From: Panacagrimonas sp041603235
GTDB lineage: Bacteria > Pseudomonadota > Gammaproteobacteria > Nevskiales > Nevskiaceae
Assembly (NCBI GenBank): GCA_041603235.1
Contig: JBFIES010000003.1
Location: forward strand, 62,001-126,000
Reading direction: 5' to 3'
Length of the DNA stretch: 64,000 nt
Program-made: the position numbers and the translations under genes
The notes under the pieces: model-generated
Told to the model about the DNA's origin: nothing
The model's input: the letters and a program-made list of their open reading frames with translations, nothing else
Databases searched by the model: none
Part shown: positions 15,936 through 24,991 of the stretch, piece after piece
Position numbering within the stretch: position 1 is the stretch's first letter
Layout: the number at the start of each line of letters is the position of its first letter

Positions 15936-17986
15936 TGTGCGTACCTTGCCACGCGAAAGCCGAGATCTTCGCGGCTGCCTTGATGGAAGTCCCGGTAGGC
16001 CAGACGTAGCTGTATCAGCCCGCCGTGTGCCCAACTCGAGCCGCGGACGACGTGTCCGCGTCCGCTGTCGGGCCCCATGGGATCGGTCTCCTCAGCACCA
16101 CCAAGAGAGGGCAGGCCGGTGTACCAGTCATGGGTCCATTCGGCGACATTGCCGCCCATGTCGAACACGCCCAAGGGATTGGGGGCAAAGCTGGCGACCG
16201 GACTGGCGGCGACGAAGCCGTCATCGTAATCACTGAGCGCAGCGCCGACGGTTCCTTCGGCGCTGCGGTCCGCGAAGTTGCCCGACTTGGCACTCGGCGG
16301 CATGGCATTGCCCCAGGGGTAGCGCAAGTTTGCGCCGTGGGCAAAACGAGCTGCCCATTCCCACTCCGCCTCGGTTGGAAGGCGATAGCCGGGGGCATTG
16401 GCACTGACCAGCTTCATGTTGTTGCTCTCGTCATATGCCGGCGCCAGGTTGTCCTGTTTGGAAAGCCAGTTGCAGAACAGAGCGGCGTCTTTCCACGACA
16501 CCCGCACCACGGGTTGACGCTCGTTATCCAGTGTCTGTCGCCCGGAAATTCCGGAGGAGTGCGCGCTTCTGAATTGGCGGAACTGGGCGTTGGTGATTTC
16601 TGTTGAAGAAAGATAGAAGGCCTTGGTCAGCCTGATTTTGCGTTGCGGCTCATTGGACTGACGTCCCTGCGTGCCGCGCTGGCTGCCCATGGTGAATGCA
16701 CCGGGCTTGATCAACACCATCTTCAAGCCGCTCTTGCTGCGCAGGCTGCGCGGCAAATCGGCGATGGCCTGTGCGCCGCTGCCCTTGAGCCGGACCTCGA
16801 GTTTCTGCTCCAGCGACTGACGCGGGGTGAGCTTCACCGTTTGCGTGACAAACCCCTTCTTGCTGATCTCGAAAGTGTGTTCGGTGGTAGTCAGTTGCAG
16901 CTGGCGGGTGCCGCCAGCCAATACCTTGCCATCCACCGTGACCCTGGCATCGGCGGGTTCAATCTCCAGTCGTACGCTCCCCAGAATGGGATCCAGGCGA
17001 ACGTGAAGGTCTTCTGCAAGGCCGGATGCGACTTTCGCGCGCCGTGTGGCGGGGCGGTGCCCCGGTGCTGAAAGACTGATTTCGTATTCCTTGCCGGGAG
17101 CCAGCGTCAGCCCCAGCGGCGTCTGCCCACGATAGTTGCCATCAACGCTGATCGCTGCACCGGATGGCGCGCTCGTGAGCTGCAGGTTACCGTTGGCTTT
17201 GGCCAGTTGGACCGTCGGAAGCTTGAGCGCTTCGCCCGGACGCACCGTGATGTTGTCACGCCAACTGCGATAACCCTCCAGCTGCAGTTGGACCTCGTGT
17301 GCGCCGCCGCCGACCTCTAATCTTGCGGGCGTTTTCCCCGCAACTTCGCCGTCGATCAGGATGTCCGCGCCAGCCGGCCTGGATGAAATCGATACCGGAG
17401 CCCAGCCGGGTTTCAAAGTGGCCTTGAAGGTTTGAACAATGCCCCCGCCTTCAATCTCGACCTCTGCCTCATAGGCCTGAAAGCGAGGCGCTCTGAGCAG
17501 AAGCTGATGCTTGCCGGGCGCCAGTTCAAGGTCAATCAAGGGTGTAGTACCTCGGCCGTTGTCGTCCACGAACAGATCCGCGCCGGCGGGTTCGCTGATG
17601 ACAGTGAGCTTTCCAGGCAGGCGAGCAAGCTCGTAGCGGAAGCGCTGTTCTTTGTCTTGCCCCACTTCAAAGGTTTCGGACAGGTCCTGATACCCCTGCT
17701 TGCTCGCCTTGAGTTGATATTGCCCTGGCAGCAGCAAGTGGCCATCACCCACCGCGATGCCGAAACCGCCGCTGATTTGGACCGAATCTGGCGAGGGGAC
17801 AATATCCAGCCGTACGGCTTTGGAAATTACGAACAGGCCAATCGCCACCAGCAGGAGCAGGCCCAGCAATGCGTACACGCCGTACATCGGAGAAATCTTG
17901 CGTGCGCTGCTACGCGCTTGTCCGGAGGGCGGGGAATAGGCTACCGGCGCGATGCGGATCGGGTCTGGATCTGTCTGGCCGCTCAC
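15932..17986 (-). CDS. PEGA-repeat protein with SUMF1/FGE-like domain (cluster gene 5)
   Basis: This 684-residue protein starts at GTG 17986, in GTGA overlap with the upstream stop; an in-frame TTG at 18001 is possible. A membrane helix (about 34-54, YALLGLLLLVAIGLFVIS) is followed by at least four PEGA-like beta repeats (about 130-380; for example SEPAGADLFVDD, SRPAGADILIDG, SAPSGAAISVDG). The C-terminal formylglycine-generating-enzyme-like domain (about 430-684) shows MVLIKPGAFTMGSQ, YRLPTEAEWEWAAR, GNVAEWTHDWY and LGFRVAR. The two active-site cysteines of true FGE are absent: the RGSSWAHGGLIQLRLAYR segment has none. Sulfatase activation is therefore unlikely. Confidence 0.85.
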   Translation of the reverse strand: MSGQTDPDPIRIAPVAYSPPSGQARSSARKISPMYGVYALLGLLLLVAIGLFVISKAVRLDIVPSPDSVQISGGFGIAVGDGHLLLPGQYQLKASKQGYQDLSETFEVGQDKEQRFRYELARLPGKLTVISEPAGADLFVDDNGRGTTPLIDLELAPGKHQLLLRAPRFQAYEAEVEIEGGGIVQTFKATLKPGWAPVSISSRPAGADILIDGEVAGKTPARLEVGGGAHEVQLQLEGYRSWRDNITVRPGEALKLPTVQLAKANGNLQLTSAPSGAAISVDGNYRGQTPLGLTLAPGKEYEISLSAPGHRPATRRAKVASGLAEDLHVRLDPILGSVRLEIEPADARVTVDGKVLAGGTRQLQLTTTEHTFEISKKGFVTQTVKLTPRQSLEQKLEVRLKGSGAQAIADLPRSLRSKSGLKMVLIKPGAFTMGSQRGTQGRQSNEPQRKIRLTKAFYLSSTEITNAQFRQFRSAHSSGISGRQTLDNERQPVVRVSWKDAALFCNWLSKQDNLAPAYDESNNMKLVSANAPGYRLPTEAEWEWAARFAHGANLRYPWGNAMPPSAKSGNFADRSAEGTVGAALSDYDDGFVAASPVASFAPNPLGVFDMGGNVAEWTHDWYTGLPSLGGAEETDPMGPDSGRGHVVRGSSWAHGGLIQLRLAYRDFHQGSREDLGFRVARYAQ

Positions 17987-19518
17987 AAGGGCTCCGTGCA
18001 ACGAATATCTATGGGTGGCGTATCGGCGCTGACAACAAATTCGACACGCACGTCACGGTAACCTGTCCGCTCCCCGACGGCGACGTATTTGCCAGGGACT
18101 AACTCGATGCTGCGATCTGCAAAGGCGCCTTGCTTGCCAACCTTGTAGATCGTCACCAGGGTTTGATTGTCTGATTGCAGGCGCACGGAAATTGGGCGAG
18201 TCGCGGCGTTGATGGCCGAACCGAGTGCTGAGATTTGCTGAGTGAGCAGGGGGCCTGCATCCGGGACCGCTCTGGCTTGGGCCAGCAGTTTTGCAGCCTG
18301 TGCGCGCACCGCCGATGACTGCAGGCGTGTTGGCTGATTCAGCATTGTTTGCAGTTGCGTTGCCAGTTCTGCTCTTTGGCGAACCTGAGAAAGATGCTGG
18401 CGCGCAAAGGCGATAGTCGGGTCGACTTTCAGGGCAGATTCGAGTGTGGCCAAGGCACCGGCCCAGTTTTCTGACGTGATCTGTGCGTTGGCTTCATCCT
18501 GCAGTGCGGCGAGCTTGCGTTCAGCGCGCGCACCGGCCAGCCGGGCACTGGCCTGGTTCAGACCATGGTCAGAAGGTCTGATGTTTCTCGCTTGTCCCAA
18601 ATAGTTTGCTGCCGCCTCCAGATTCCCTTGGTCCAGTGCTGAGAGTGCCCGGCCCATGAGTTGCTGAAATTCGCTTTCCCGGCGTGATGATTCGATGCGT
18701 TCAATGCCTCGGCGAGCCTCGCTTGTATCCGGGTCCAATTCGAGTGCCGCGCGATAAGCCGACAGTGCTCCGCTCTGATCGCCAATCTGCTCCAGGCGCC
18801 GTGCCGTCCCCAGTTTGGCTATCACTTGTTCCAGCTTGTTTGCACGCTCAAGGCCACGCTGCGCCGCAGCGCTTTCGGGGTCAATCTGCAGTGCGCGTTC
18901 AAACGACTCGATGGCGGCCTGTTGATTGCCGCTCGCCAGTGCTGCCTGTGCTTTTTCGAGAGCGGATTTGAGTCGGACGTCAACCTGATCGAGCAGCGAT
19001 TTCCCTAGATCAACCGCTTGGGCGTATCCATCGCGGGAGGCGGAAAAGTCTTGTGTGTCGAATTGCTCTTGCGCAGCGGAGGCAGCTTGTTGGGCCGCGC
19101 TCATCTCACTGGCGCCCCAATGTTCGACGCCATGCGTTTTCAGTTTTGTTGCTATTGCATCAAACGCTTTTCTCAACTCCTGGGCGGCAGCGCGTGCACG
19201 AAGCAGCTCAGGGTTCTCCCAGACTGGCGATACGGCTTGCTTCGGATTCGGAGATGCGTCTGTGCCAGCAGTCTCCGGTTTGGCGGGTGCTGCGGATGAT
19301 GGAGCAGATTCGGGGGCGCGATCTAGCAGCTGTGGCAGACCAAGGATTGCTCCGGCGCCAAGCAGCAACAAGATCGCGACTCCACCGAACAGCTTGCCCG
19401 CGCTGATGCCATCAGCGTGTGCCGACTGCGATGACGTGCCGGGTTCGCCATCTCGCAGTGACGATGGCGTCTGAGGACGGATACGTTCAAATTGGGGCTG
19501 CGAATCAGCCTCGGACAT
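17983..19518 (-). CDS. Membrane TPR/coiled-coil protein (cluster gene 4)
   Basis: This is a 511-residue protein. A basic N-terminal cytoplasmic stretch of about 40 residues precedes one membrane helix (KLFGGVAILLLLGAGAILGL, about 42-61). The remainder, probably periplasmic, has tandem TPR-like repeats between about 200 and 370 (AAIESFERALQIDPESA, ALSAYRAALELDPDTSEA, ALATLESALKVDPTIA). It ends in a beta domain (VTIYKVGKQGAF, LVPGKYVAVGERTGYRDV) resembling PEGA-type folds, as in the next gene. It is coupled to that gene by a GTGA overlap. Likely a scaffold; function unknown. Confidence 0.8.
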   Translation of the reverse strand: MSEADSQPQFERIRPQTPSSLRDGEPGTSSQSAHADGISAGKLFGGVAILLLLGAGAILGLPQLLDRAPESAPSSAAPAKPETAGTDASPNPKQAVSPVWENPELLRARAAAQELRKAFDAIATKLKTHGVEHWGASEMSAAQQAASAAQEQFDTQDFSASRDGYAQAVDLGKSLLDQVDVRLKSALEKAQAALASGNQQAAIESFERALQIDPESAAAQRGLERANKLEQVIAKLGTARRLEQIGDQSGALSAYRAALELDPDTSEARRGIERIESSRRESEFQQLMGRALSALDQGNLEAAANYLGQARNIRPSDHGLNQASARLAGARAERKLAALQDEANAQITSENWAGALATLESALKVDPTIAFARQHLSQVRQRAELATQLQTMLNQPTRLQSSAVRAQAAKLLAQARAVPDAGPLLTQQISALGSAINAATRPISVRLQSDNQTLVTIYKVGKQGAFADRSIELVPGKYVAVGERTGYRDVRVEFVVSADTPPIDIRCTEPL

Positions 19519-19533
19519 GGATCGTCATGCTCA

Positions 19534-20727
19534 TCATGGGGTGGCACCCGTTTCCAAGGCGTAGCGTTGCTGGAGTAGCTTTCGCCACTGGGCGTACTGC
19601 TCATCGGCTGAGCCGGAAAGCGTGATGGTTTTCTCATCGAGCTTGACCACACGCGGCGCAACGTCGTCGCTGATTGAGCTGTTCAGCTCTCGAAGCGACT
19701 CCGCGTGCAGCTCCGCTTCCTTGCCTTTGTGCAGGCCGCTGGTGATCAGTCCCACGCCTCCGATGACGCCGACCGAACCAGCTGCGGCAGTGCCCGCATT
19801 TTCGGCCGTCGCCAAGGCATAGACGCCGCCCACTACAGCTGCCGCTCCGGCAATTTTGCGGCCTAAAGCCTGCTGTTCGAGTTCGCGCAAGGCAATGACC
19901 TCGCTGTAGTTAGCGCGCCGCCATTCCTGATAGGCCGGGCGCATGTTCTGCTGGAACGCTGAGTAATGCGCATCCAGGGTGTCTACGAGCAGGTCGTCGC
20001 GCAGGCGGACGTCTTCTATGCGCTGGACGATGGGGTCAGATTCCGGTGGAAGCCGCTTGACTGACAGGCGCCCTGATGAATCGCTTTGTAGATAGCCTTC
20101 AAACCGGGCCGGCGCCAGGTCTGCTGCAAATTTGAGCTTGCTCACTCGTTTGAGTTCCAGCATTTGTTCTGCGGTGAGCTTGTTGCGTTGTGCAAGCAGA
20201 TCGTTGGCAATGTTGTTGTACAGATCCTGGAAAGGATCGAGCGCGCTGATGGTCTTCTCCGTGTAGGAAAGTTCCGCCGCCACTTCTTCATATTCCTTAT
20301 CGAGCCATTTGCGACCCGTTGCATCCTTGGCGTAGACGCGCACACGCAGGGTTTCACCATCTGAATGAAGTATTTTTCCGCCGACTTCGATCATCGTGGA
20401 AGCGGTGGCCTTGGGCAGAACACGTACCGTGCCCCAGTAACCAGTGTTGTCCAGCGTGCTGCGCAGGACCTGCGGAATGAAGTTGGCCTCGGCCTTGCGC
20501 ACTTCCGGATAGATTCGTTCTTCCTGTTGTTCCTTGATGGTTTCGGGAATGCCCGGGTCGAACTGAGTGACAACGATGCTGAGTACCTGCTCTGTTGGCA
20601 GTTCGGTCTGCGCCTGTTGAGCCTGGACCTCGTTGACGCGTTTGACCTGTTTGGATACGCAGGCGCTGACGAGCAGCAGGGCGGGTATCAGGGCAATCAG
20701 GCGCAAGCCTCTAGGTATGATCGTCAT
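19534..20727 (-). CDS. Lipoprotein of unknown function (cluster gene 3)
   Basis: This is a 397-residue predicted lipoprotein with lipobox LVSAC (Cys23). The N-terminal third (LSIVVTQFDPGIPE, VLRSTLDNTGYWGTVRVLP) resembles strand-helix domains of periplasmic assembly lipoproteins. A helical middle (YQEWRRANYSEVIALRELEQQ) leads into a Gly/Ala-rich hydrophobic stretch (AGAAAVVGGVYALA, GSVGVIGGVGLIT) that could insert in a membrane. It begins two bases after the upstream stop and ends 15 bp before the TPR gene. No family can be named. Confidence 0.75.
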   Translation of the reverse strand: MTIIPRGLRLIALIPALLLVSACVSKQVKRVNEVQAQQAQTELPTEQVLSIVVTQFDPGIPETIKEQQEERIYPEVRKAEANFIPQVLRSTLDNTGYWGTVRVLPKATASTMIEVGGKILHSDGETLRVRVYAKDATGRKWLDKEYEEVAAELSYTEKTISALDPFQDLYNNIANDLLAQRNKLTAEQMLELKRVSKLKFAADLAPARFEGYLQSDSSGRLSVKRLPPESDPIVQRIEDVRLRDDLLVDTLDAHYSAFQQNMRPAYQEWRRANYSEVIALRELEQQALGRKIAGAAAVVGGVYALATAENAGTAAAGSVGVIGGVGLITSGLHKGKEAELHAESLRELNSSISDDVAPRVVKLDEKTITLSGSADEQYAQWRKLLQQRYALETGATP

Positions 20728-20729
20728 GT

Positions 20730-21488
20730 TCAGGAGCCCTTTGATTTGTACTTGCGGTACTCCTCCCAGAGCTTGGCTCTGAGTTCGGGGTCCGGTTCCG
20801 TTTCAGCTGCCTCACGCAGCTGACGCGCTACTACATCGTCGTTCTTGCCACTCGGGACATCATCCGGGGCTGGAAATTTGCGCGCCACGCTGTTGGGTGC
20901 ACCGCTGCCGCCCTGGCTATCTATTGATGAGACGCTCTGTTCGCCTTCAATTTCCGGAGGTACCTCGCCAGCCATGCCACTGCCGCCGCCGAAGCCATCT
21001 CCATCTCCGGCACCGGCGGTATCCGAGCCTTCGATCTGCTGTTCTTCAATTTCGATGCGTTCTCTGGCGAGTCGCTTGTCAAAGTCGCCGAGTGCGACAT
21101 CGAATTCCTGGTCCCAGGCTTCGTCGAGTTCCTCTTGCGTCATCGCGCCATTACCGGTTTGATCCTCGCCTTCTGGTGCGGCAGAAGAATCTCCGCTTGT
21201 GTCTGCGGTCTTGGTGTCCTGTCCGGCTTGCTTGCCAGTCGATGCCTTCGAGGTTTTTTGGCCGTCAGATTCTGTCCTTGCAGTCTCTTCACCTTGAGTC
21301 TCGCCGGAGGAATCTGATTGAGATGATTCGCCCGATGGTTGGGTTGATGGCGTTGACGGCGGGGCAGGGCTGCCCGCGGGTGGAGGCGGGGGCGCAGGAT
21401 TGGACGGGCCAGATGACGACGTCGCGCAGGCCGTCAGCGCGATCGCAGCGATGCTCAGGGTTGCCCATTTGGAGACAATCGATTTCAT
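20730..21488 (-). CDS. Acidic low-complexity lipoprotein (cluster gene 2)
   Basis: This 252-residue predicted lipoprotein starts at ATG 21488, which gives a normal signal (KSIVSKWATLSIAAIALTAC); the longer frame to 21575 adds a non-signal-like extension. The lipobox LTAC is followed by a Pro/Ser/Gly/Glu-rich, probably disordered region of about 100 residues, a charged helix (EELDEAWDQEFDVALGDFDK) and a C-terminal charged helix (RAKLWEEYRKYKSKGS). Probably outer-membrane anchored with a flexible tether. Function unknown. Confidence 0.72.
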   Translation of the reverse strand: MKSIVSKWATLSIAAIALTACATSSSGPSNPAPPPPPAGSPAPPSTPSTQPSGESSQSDSSGETQGEETARTESDGQKTSKASTGKQAGQDTKTADTSGDSSAAPEGEDQTGNGAMTQEELDEAWDQEFDVALGDFDKRLARERIEIEEQQIEGSDTAGAGDGDGFGGGSGMAGEVPPEIEGEQSVSSIDSQGGSGAPNSVARKFPAPDDVPSGKNDDVVARQLREAAETEPDPELRAKLWEEYRKYKSKGS

Positions 21489-21576
21489 GTGTTTCGCGGC
21501 TCCCGGTGTGAGGGCGGCAGGCTTGCTTTGGGGGTAAGACTGAATGTCTCGCGTGGAGTTTCGGAACAGTGTCATA

Positions 21577-22947
21577 TCAAGCTGAACCGCCCCGGATCGT
21601 TAGTCGAAAGCGAACATTTCGAGTTTCCATGGGCGCACCGTTGACGATGCGTGGGCGCAGGATGGCAGATCGAAGCGATCGCTTTAGGTTCTGGATGGTG
21701 GCGTTGGCCACAGGGATGGAAAGATTCTCCAGAATCTGCATTTGCTCAACATCCCCTTTCTCGCTGACAGTGAATTCAGCCACCACGTCGCCGCCTTGGC
21801 CCGAAACCGGCGCAGCAAAGGGTGGTGCGAACTCGATGAAGGCCGGAGCCGAGTAGGGCGCGGTCTTGCCCACAGATGCGAGCAACTGGGCGGCTTGCTG
21901 ATAGATGGGTATGGCACTGGAAGCACGATTCTGAGAGATGTGGACGTCCGCAATGCGAATGAGTTTTGCGGCGCGTGCTTCCGCGGTCAGGGCGCTGTCC
22001 TTTGTCACCAAAGCTTCGGCGCGTTCAAGTGCGCTTCGCGGGCGAGCATTTCTGGGTAAGGGCGCCTGGTCGAATTCCAGAGGTCGTTTGCTGGCACTGA
22101 TGGCCGCCTCGATCAGCGCCTCAGTCAGTTCAGGCTCGTGCTCGGAGTCCTTGTCCAGAATGCCTACCGCGAGAGAGTGCAGGGCAATGGCGTTGGAAAT
22201 TCGACCATTGATGCGAAACCATCGGCCGACCGAAACATAGAGGTTTGCGGTTTCGGGCGAATCCATGCCGAATATTTGCTCCCCTGCTTTCAGTCTCCTG
22301 ACTTGCGTTTCATGTGCGTCATCAGCAGCGCCACTGGCCTGCTGCGCAATGGCCAGGGCATGCAGCCTGTCGAGCTGCGCAACATTGTTGAGTCCAAGGT
22401 TGACCCTGCCCAGCTGTAGGCTCGCTTCGTAGGCGAGCTGCGCGCCCGAAAACTGTCCGGCGTCGAGATGGGCGAATGCGACGCCGTTCCAGGCATCGAC
22501 GAGTCGGGCGTCACGCGGCCCCCCGGCGGCTTCGATCATCTGAATGATCTTCCGATACTCGATCAGCGATTTTGCGTCGCGGCCTGTACGCTGCATTGCG
22601 TTTGCCACGTTCAGGCGCGGAATGATGGTGCGTGCGTCTTGTTCGCCGTAAGCGCGCTGGCTGCCGGAGAGCGCTTTCTGGGCAAGTAGCAGGCCGGCGT
22701 CGGGGCCATCCTCATCCGTAATCAGTTCGATGGCCTGATAGGTTGGCGAACCGGCTGGCCGATGCGGATCGGCCAGCATCTGCGGGCGTGCGGGAGGCTC
22801 GCCGAAATGTGCAGGGCCCGGGATTTCGACAGTGGCCAGCGCGGATTGCGACACCATCAGCGTAGCCGTAATCAGCACCGCGAACAGTTTTCGCAGTAGT
22901 GGGAGATGTTTGATCGGCATGGTTTTGCAATGCATGTCACTCATCAT
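21577..22947 (-). CDS. Exported TPR protein with TonB-C-like domain (cluster gene 1)
   Basis: This is a 456-residue exported protein. The signal peptide is in the first about 38 residues (LLRKLFAVLITATLMVSQSALA); ATG 22920 is an alternative start. Helical repeats run from about 65 to 345, with TPR-like spacing (ARLVDAWNGVAFAHLDAGQF, AKLIRIADVHISQNRASSA). The last about 100 residues look like a TonB C-terminal fold (VVAEFTVSEKGDVEQMQILE, RSAILRPRIVNGAP, VRFRLTIRG). It is the first gene of the minus-strand cluster, divergent from the acyl-CoA dehydrogenase gene, and its promoter should lie in 22948-23137. Confidence 0.78.
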   Translation of the reverse strand: MMSDMHCKTMPIKHLPLLRKLFAVLITATLMVSQSALATVEIPGPAHFGEPPARPQMLADPHRPAGSPTYQAIELITDEDGPDAGLLLAQKALSGSQRAYGEQDARTIIPRLNVANAMQRTGRDAKSLIEYRKIIQMIEAAGGPRDARLVDAWNGVAFAHLDAGQFSGAQLAYEASLQLGRVNLGLNNVAQLDRLHALAIAQQASGAADDAHETQVRRLKAGEQIFGMDSPETANLYVSVGRWFRINGRISNAIALHSLAVGILDKDSEHEPELTEALIEAAISASKRPLEFDQAPLPRNARPRSALERAEALVTKDSALTAEARAAKLIRIADVHISQNRASSAIPIYQQAAQLLASVGKTAPYSAPAFIEFAPPFAAPVSGQGGDVVAEFTVSEKGDVEQMQILENLSIPVANATIQNLKRSLRSAILRPRIVNGAPMETRNVRFRLTIRGGSA

Positions 22948-23137
22948 TACGAAGTTGACCGGGGTTGTAGACGCGCCAAAGCCAAATTCTACGGCTCGCA
23001 GATAAGCCCGACGATGCCCGCGCGGCGATGCGCCTGACCTGCGAAGCGGGACGGAATCGGCGCTGCGGCCAAGGTCAAGAGTGCAGCGTACGCTAGAGTA
23101 CGGTCATAATTGTTGCGTACTTACCGGAGTTCTATCG
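22948..23137. promoter_or_regulatory. Divergent control region with a perfect 10-bp palindrome
   Basis: This 190-bp gap separates the minus-strand envelope cluster from the acyl-CoA dehydrogenase gene. A perfect palindrome AGCGTACGCT lies at 23085-23094, and its GCGTAC half recurs at 23115-23120. A CATAAT at 23103-23108 could be a -10 element of the rightward gene, but no convincing -35 was seen. The palindrome is a candidate operator; the regulator is unknown. Confidence 0.35.
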
Positions 23138-24937
23138 ATGCCTACCTACACCCCCCCTTTGCGAGACATGCAGTTTGTCCTTCATGAGTTGCTGGATGTT
23201 CAGGGTGCACTGAAAAATATTCCCGCATACGAGGACGTAGACCGCGACACCATCGATTCCATTCTGGAAGAAGGCGGAAAGTTCTGCGCAGAAGTCGTAT
23301 TTCCACTCAACCAGGTGGGTGATCGCGAAGGGTGCACCTATCAGGGTGACGGTGTCGTCACCACACCCACCGGATTCCGCGAAGCCTACGAGCAGTTTGT
23401 TGAAGCCGGCTGGGGCGCTCTCGGCATGGACCCGGAATTTGGTGGCCAGGGTCTTCCGCACGTCATCCACAGTGCGTTCATGGAAATGATGAACTCTGCG
23501 AATCAGGCCTGGACCATGTATCCCGGTCTGAGCCACGGCGCTTATAACGCCCTGCAGGCTTTTGGTACGCCTGAGCAGAAGCAGGTTTACCTGCCAAAGC
23601 TGGTTTCGGGTGAATGGACGGGCACCATGTGTCTGACCGAATCCCACGCGGGCACAGACCTCGGCATCCTCAAGACCAAGGCCGAACCCAATGCAGATGG
23701 GTCATATTCTGTGACCGGCACCAAGATTTTCATCTCTGCCGGCGAGCACGATATGGCCAAGAATATCGTGCATCTGGTGCTGGCACGTCTGCCTGATGCA
23801 CCTGCCGGCACCAAAGGCATTTCACTGTTCATCGTGCCCAAGTTCATTCCCGACGCGGATGGCGAGTGCGGTGAACGCAACGCATTCAAATGCGGGTCCA
23901 TTGAGCACAAGATGGGCATCCATGGCAACGCCACCTGTGTAATGAATTTTGATGGCGCTACGGGCTGGCTGGTTGGCGCGCCCAACAAGGGTCTGAATGC
24001 CATGTTCGTGATGATGAACAGCGCAAGGTTGGGTGTTGGCATGCAGTCGCTGGGGTTGGCTGAAGTGGCGTACCAGAACTCGCTGGCATACGCCAAGGAG
24101 CGCTTGCAGGCGCGTTCGCTGTCGGGTGCGAAGGCCAAGGATAAGGTTGCCGATCCGATCATCGTGCATCCGGATGTGCGTCGGATGCTGCTGACGCAGA
24201 AGGCCTATGTGGAAGCTGCGCGCACCTTCACCTACTGGGCAGGCCTGGCGATTGATCGCGAGCACAAGCATCCAGACGAGAAAGTGCGTAAGGAAAATGC
24301 CGATCTGGTCGCTCTGCTGACGCCTGTGGTGAAAGGCTTCATCACGGATAACGGCTACGAATCCACCACACTGGCCATGCAGGTTCTGGGCGGTCATGGC
24401 TACATCACCGAATGGGGCCTCGAGCAGCATGTGCGCGACGCTCGCATCAACATGATTTACGAAGGAACCAACACCATCCAGGCGCTGGATCTGTTGGGGC
24501 GCAAGGTTCTGGGTGACATGGGTGCCAAGCTCATGAAGTTTGGCAAGATCATTTCCGATCTGGTGCAGTTGCACGCCGAGAATCCCGCGATGAAGGAATT
24601 CACTGACCCTCTGGCAGCGCTCGCGGCAGAGGTGCAGAAGGTGACCATGGAAGTGGGCCAAAAGGCGATGAAGAACCCGGATGAAGTGGGCGCCGCTGCC
24701 GTGCCCTATCTGCGGCTGGTCGGTCACATGGTGTTTTCTTTCTCCTGGGCGTATGCCGCAGGTGTTGCGTTGAAGAAAAGTCAGGATGCAGCAACCTCAT
24801 CGGACAGCTTCTACAAGACCAAGCTCGATACGGCGCGGTTCTACTTCGCCAAGCTGTATCCAGAAACCGCTGCCTTGCTGGCACAGGTAAGGGCGGGTGG
24901 TGACACATTGATGGCGCTTGATGAGTCTGTCTTCTGA
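23138..24937 (+). CDS. Acyl-CoA dehydrogenase (large, about 600-residue type)
   Basis: This is a 599-residue flavoprotein that oxidises acyl-CoA to enoyl-CoA. ATG 23138 is chosen because PTYTPPLRDMQFVLHEL is the usual N-terminus of this subfamily; the frame upstream to 23081 is non-homologous. Core blocks are MCLTESHAGTDLG, GTKIFISAGEHD, LGVGMQSLGLAEVAYQ, QVLGGHGYITEWG and the catalytic-base region MIYEGTNTIQALDLLGRK. The extra C-terminal about 130 residues are typical of the long AcdA/DmdC-like group. It stands alone, followed by a terminator. Confidence 0.93.
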   Translation: MPTYTPPLRDMQFVLHELLDVQGALKNIPAYEDVDRDTIDSILEEGGKFCAEVVFPLNQVGDREGCTYQGDGVVTTPTGFREAYEQFVEAGWGALGMDPEFGGQGLPHVIHSAFMEMMNSANQAWTMYPGLSHGAYNALQAFGTPEQKQVYLPKLVSGEWTGTMCLTESHAGTDLGILKTKAEPNADGSYSVTGTKIFISAGEHDMAKNIVHLVLARLPDAPAGTKGISLFIVPKFIPDADGECGERNAFKCGSIEHKMGIHGNATCVMNFDGATGWLVGAPNKGLNAMFVMMNSARLGVGMQSLGLAEVAYQNSLAYAKERLQARSLSGAKAKDKVADPIIVHPDVRRMLLTQKAYVEAARTFTYWAGLAIDREHKHPDEKVRKENADLVALLTPVVKGFITDNGYESTTLAMQVLGGHGYITEWGLEQHVRDARINMIYEGTNTIQALDLLGRKVLGDMGAKLMKFGKIISDLVQLHAENPAMKEFTDPLAALAAEVQKVTMEVGQKAMKNPDEVGAAAVPYLRLVGHMVFSFSWAYAAGVALKKSQDAATSSDSFYKTKLDTARFYFAKLYPETAALLAQVRAGGDTLMALDESVF

Positions 24938-24963
24938 GGCCTGACCTGAAGCGGCAACATGAA

Positions 24964-24991
24964 AGGCGGAGAATTCTTCTCCGCCTTTTTT
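24964..24991 (+). terminator. Rho-independent terminator after acyl-CoA dehydrogenase
   Basis: A ten-base-pair stem (AGGCGGAGAA pairing with TTCTCCGCCT) with a three-base loop is followed directly by a run of six T. It lies 26 bp after the acyl-CoA dehydrogenase stop codon and ends that transcript. Confidence 0.9.

Noticed and set aside
15932..17986. Active formylglycine-generating enzyme
   Set aside because: The cysteine pair needed for the reaction is missing at its usual place and no sulfatase gene is nearby.
23822..24727. 300-codon frame antisense to acyl-CoA dehydrogenase
   Set aside because: It is a shadow of a strongly conserved gene; its composition is His/Arg-rich and no family is seen.
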